A stretch of DNA of 6,049 nt from Deltaproteobacteria bacterium (GTDB lineage Bacteria > Myxococcota_A > Polyangia > HGW-17 > SLPX01), in assembly GCA_011390535.1 (NCBI GenBank), contig JAABSF010000185.1, positions 1-6,049 of the forward strand. Direction: 5' to 3'. The notes below the pieces were generated by a model. That model was not told the origin of the DNA. It did not search any database and saw only the letters and a list, made by a program, of their open reading frames with translations. This document shows, piece after piece, positions 4,957 through 6,049 of the stretch. A program made the translations under genes and the position numbers. Position 1 is the first letter of the stretch. Every line of letters starts with the position of its first letter.

Positions 4957-6049
4957 CTATTCAGCTTGAATTTGTTTGGTGTATGCAAGGAGTCCGCCGG
5001 CTTTAATCATTTCTACTTGCCTCTCTGTGGCGATTGGCTGAGCTTTGATCTCGGTCTTTTGGGTTTTGTTGAGCACCGTAAGAGTTTTATCTGCGGCCAA
5101 CTTGCTTATATCTATTTCAAGCTCGTCGGTTTCCTTGATGGTTGATGTGTCGCATTCAAGTGGCAGGATGCCTGTATTAATAAGGTTTGCGCAGTGGATG
5201 CGCGCGAAGCTCTTGGCCAGCACCGCCTTGATTCCGAGCTGGAAGGGCCCCAACGCGGCGTGTTCCCGCGATGAACCCTGACCGTAATTTTCGCCGCCCA
5301 CTATGAACCCTCCTCCGGCTTCACCCGCCCGGGAGTGGAATTCCTTATCTTCGTAGTGGAAAACGAACTTGGAGATCTCCGGAAGGTTCGAGCGGAGGTG
5401 TTGTGTCATGGGGCCGGCGGGTAAAATGTCGTCGGTGGAGATGGAGTCGCCTACTTTCAACAAGACACGGCCGGAGAGCACCGCTGGTGGGGGATTCTGA
5501 GTCTTCATGGCGACGATGTTCGGGCTGCGTCGAATCTCTGTCTCCGGCCCCTCCGGTTCCAGCACCAGCAGATCGTCTATGAGATAGTCTCCTTCTACAA
5601 ACTCCACAGGAGGTAATTCGCGTGGATCCGCGATGTGTCCCGCGATGGCGGAGGCTATGGCAGTCTCGACCGATGAGAGCGCAAGATAACCCTTGTTAGT
5701 TCCACCGCGGCCCACCCAATTACGGTTGACTGTGCGCAGCGATAAATGGCCGTTACCTGGAACAAAGCCTATCCCGATGCAGGCGTTGCAGCCCGGCTCT
5801 ATGAAACGAGCCCCGGCATTTACAAAAACCGAGGCGCTTCCATCAGCCATGAGCATCTGTTCTACTTGTCGGGAACCCGGTGAGACAATGCAATCAAGTG
5901 TTTTAGCCACTTTTTTGCCGCGTATCATGTCCGCTGCTCTTCGCAGATCTTGATAGCCACCGTTTGTGCAGCTTCCTATGTAGACCTGGTCTAGGTGGGT
6001 CCCCGCCACTTCATCTATATCTTTAACATTATCGGGCATTCCGGTCATC
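4957..6049 (-). CDS. acn: Aconitate hydratase, Aquifex-type (C-terminal part; 5' end beyond window)
   Basis: Aconitase interconverts citrate and isocitrate through cis-aconitate using a [4Fe-4S] cluster, in the cytoplasm. The frame is open to the window edge, and the ATG at 6048 is almost certainly internal. Numbering the visible 363 residues from it, all three cluster cysteines are present: Cys27 in 'GSCTNGG', and Cys87 and Cys90 in 'PGCNACIG'. Substrate-binding arginines lie in 'NRNWVGRGG' at 108-116, where many aconitases I recall have Phe rather than Trp. The swivel domain begins near 'DSISTDDILPAG' at 201-212. The catalytic serine and arginine lie in 'NYGQGSSREHAAL' at 254-266, followed by 'ARIHCANLINTGILPL' at 282-297. 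This arrangement fits the roughly 640-660 residue Aquifex-type aconitases, so about 280-300 residues lie outside the window. As first visible gene of the cluster it feeds citrate to AclBA. The operon promoter is not in view. Confidence 0.93.
   Translation of the reverse strand, partial: MTGMPDNVKDIDEVAGTHLDQVYIGSCTNGGYQDLRRAADMIRGKKVAKTLDCIVSPGSRQVEQMLMADGSASVFVNAGARFIEPGCNACIGIGFVPGNGHLSLRTVNRNWVGRGGTNKGYLALSSVETAIASAIAGHIADPRELPPVEFVEGDYLIDDLLVLEPEGPETEIRRSPNIVAMKTQNPPPAVLSGRVLLKVGDSISTDDILPAGPMTQHLRSNLPEISKFVFHYEDKEFHSRAGEAGGGFIVGGENYGQGSSREHAALGPFQLGIKAVLAKSFARIHCANLINTGILPLECDTSTIKETDELEIDISKLAADKTLTVLNKTQKTEIKAQPIATERQVEMIKAGGLLAYTKQIQAE

Overview
The window carries the downstream part of a minus-strand gene cluster for the citrate-cleaving branch of the reductive TCA (rTCA) cycle. 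In transcription order, from high to low coordinates, the genes are: an Aquifex-type aconitase (acn, 5' end outside the window), a eukaryotic-type NADP-dependent isocitrate dehydrogenase (idh), the ATP-grasp subunit of ATP-citrate lyase (aclB), and the citrate synthase-like subunit of ATP-citrate lyase (aclA). All four have intact catalytic motifs. Run reductively, they convert 2-oxoglutarate to isocitrate (Idh), then to citrate (Acn), then to acetyl-CoA plus oxaloacetate (AclBA). That is one contiguous block of CO2-fixing central metabolism. It points to a bacterium with the rTCA cycle (lineages such as Chlorobiota, Desulfobacterota, Nitrospirota or Nitrospinota). The sequence alone does not let me choose among these.

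Layout. Positions 1-245 (+) hold the C-terminal end of a protein that looks like a TolB/PD40-type beta-propeller. It converges on the cluster. A 99-base convergent gap follows, with an imperfect inverted repeat that overlaps the aclA stop and has T-rich runs on both sides, so it may terminate transcription in both directions. Then come aclA (345-2201), aclB (2203-3462, one base from aclA and probably translationally coupled), a 210-base gap, idh (3673-4890), a 66-base AT-rich gap, and acn (4957-6049, cut by the window edge).

The most unusual part is the 210-base idh-aclB gap. It is almost filled by an 11-unit degenerate tandem repeat with a 16-base period. The array abuts the aclB ribosome-binding site at one end and runs into a hairpin just after the idh stop at the other. 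It is not a CRISPR array and has no convincing coding potential. A role in the aclB leader is possible but unproven. I saw no tRNA, rRNA, insertion sequence or phage feature. Apart from that gap, this looks like an ordinary, well-conserved metabolic operon.
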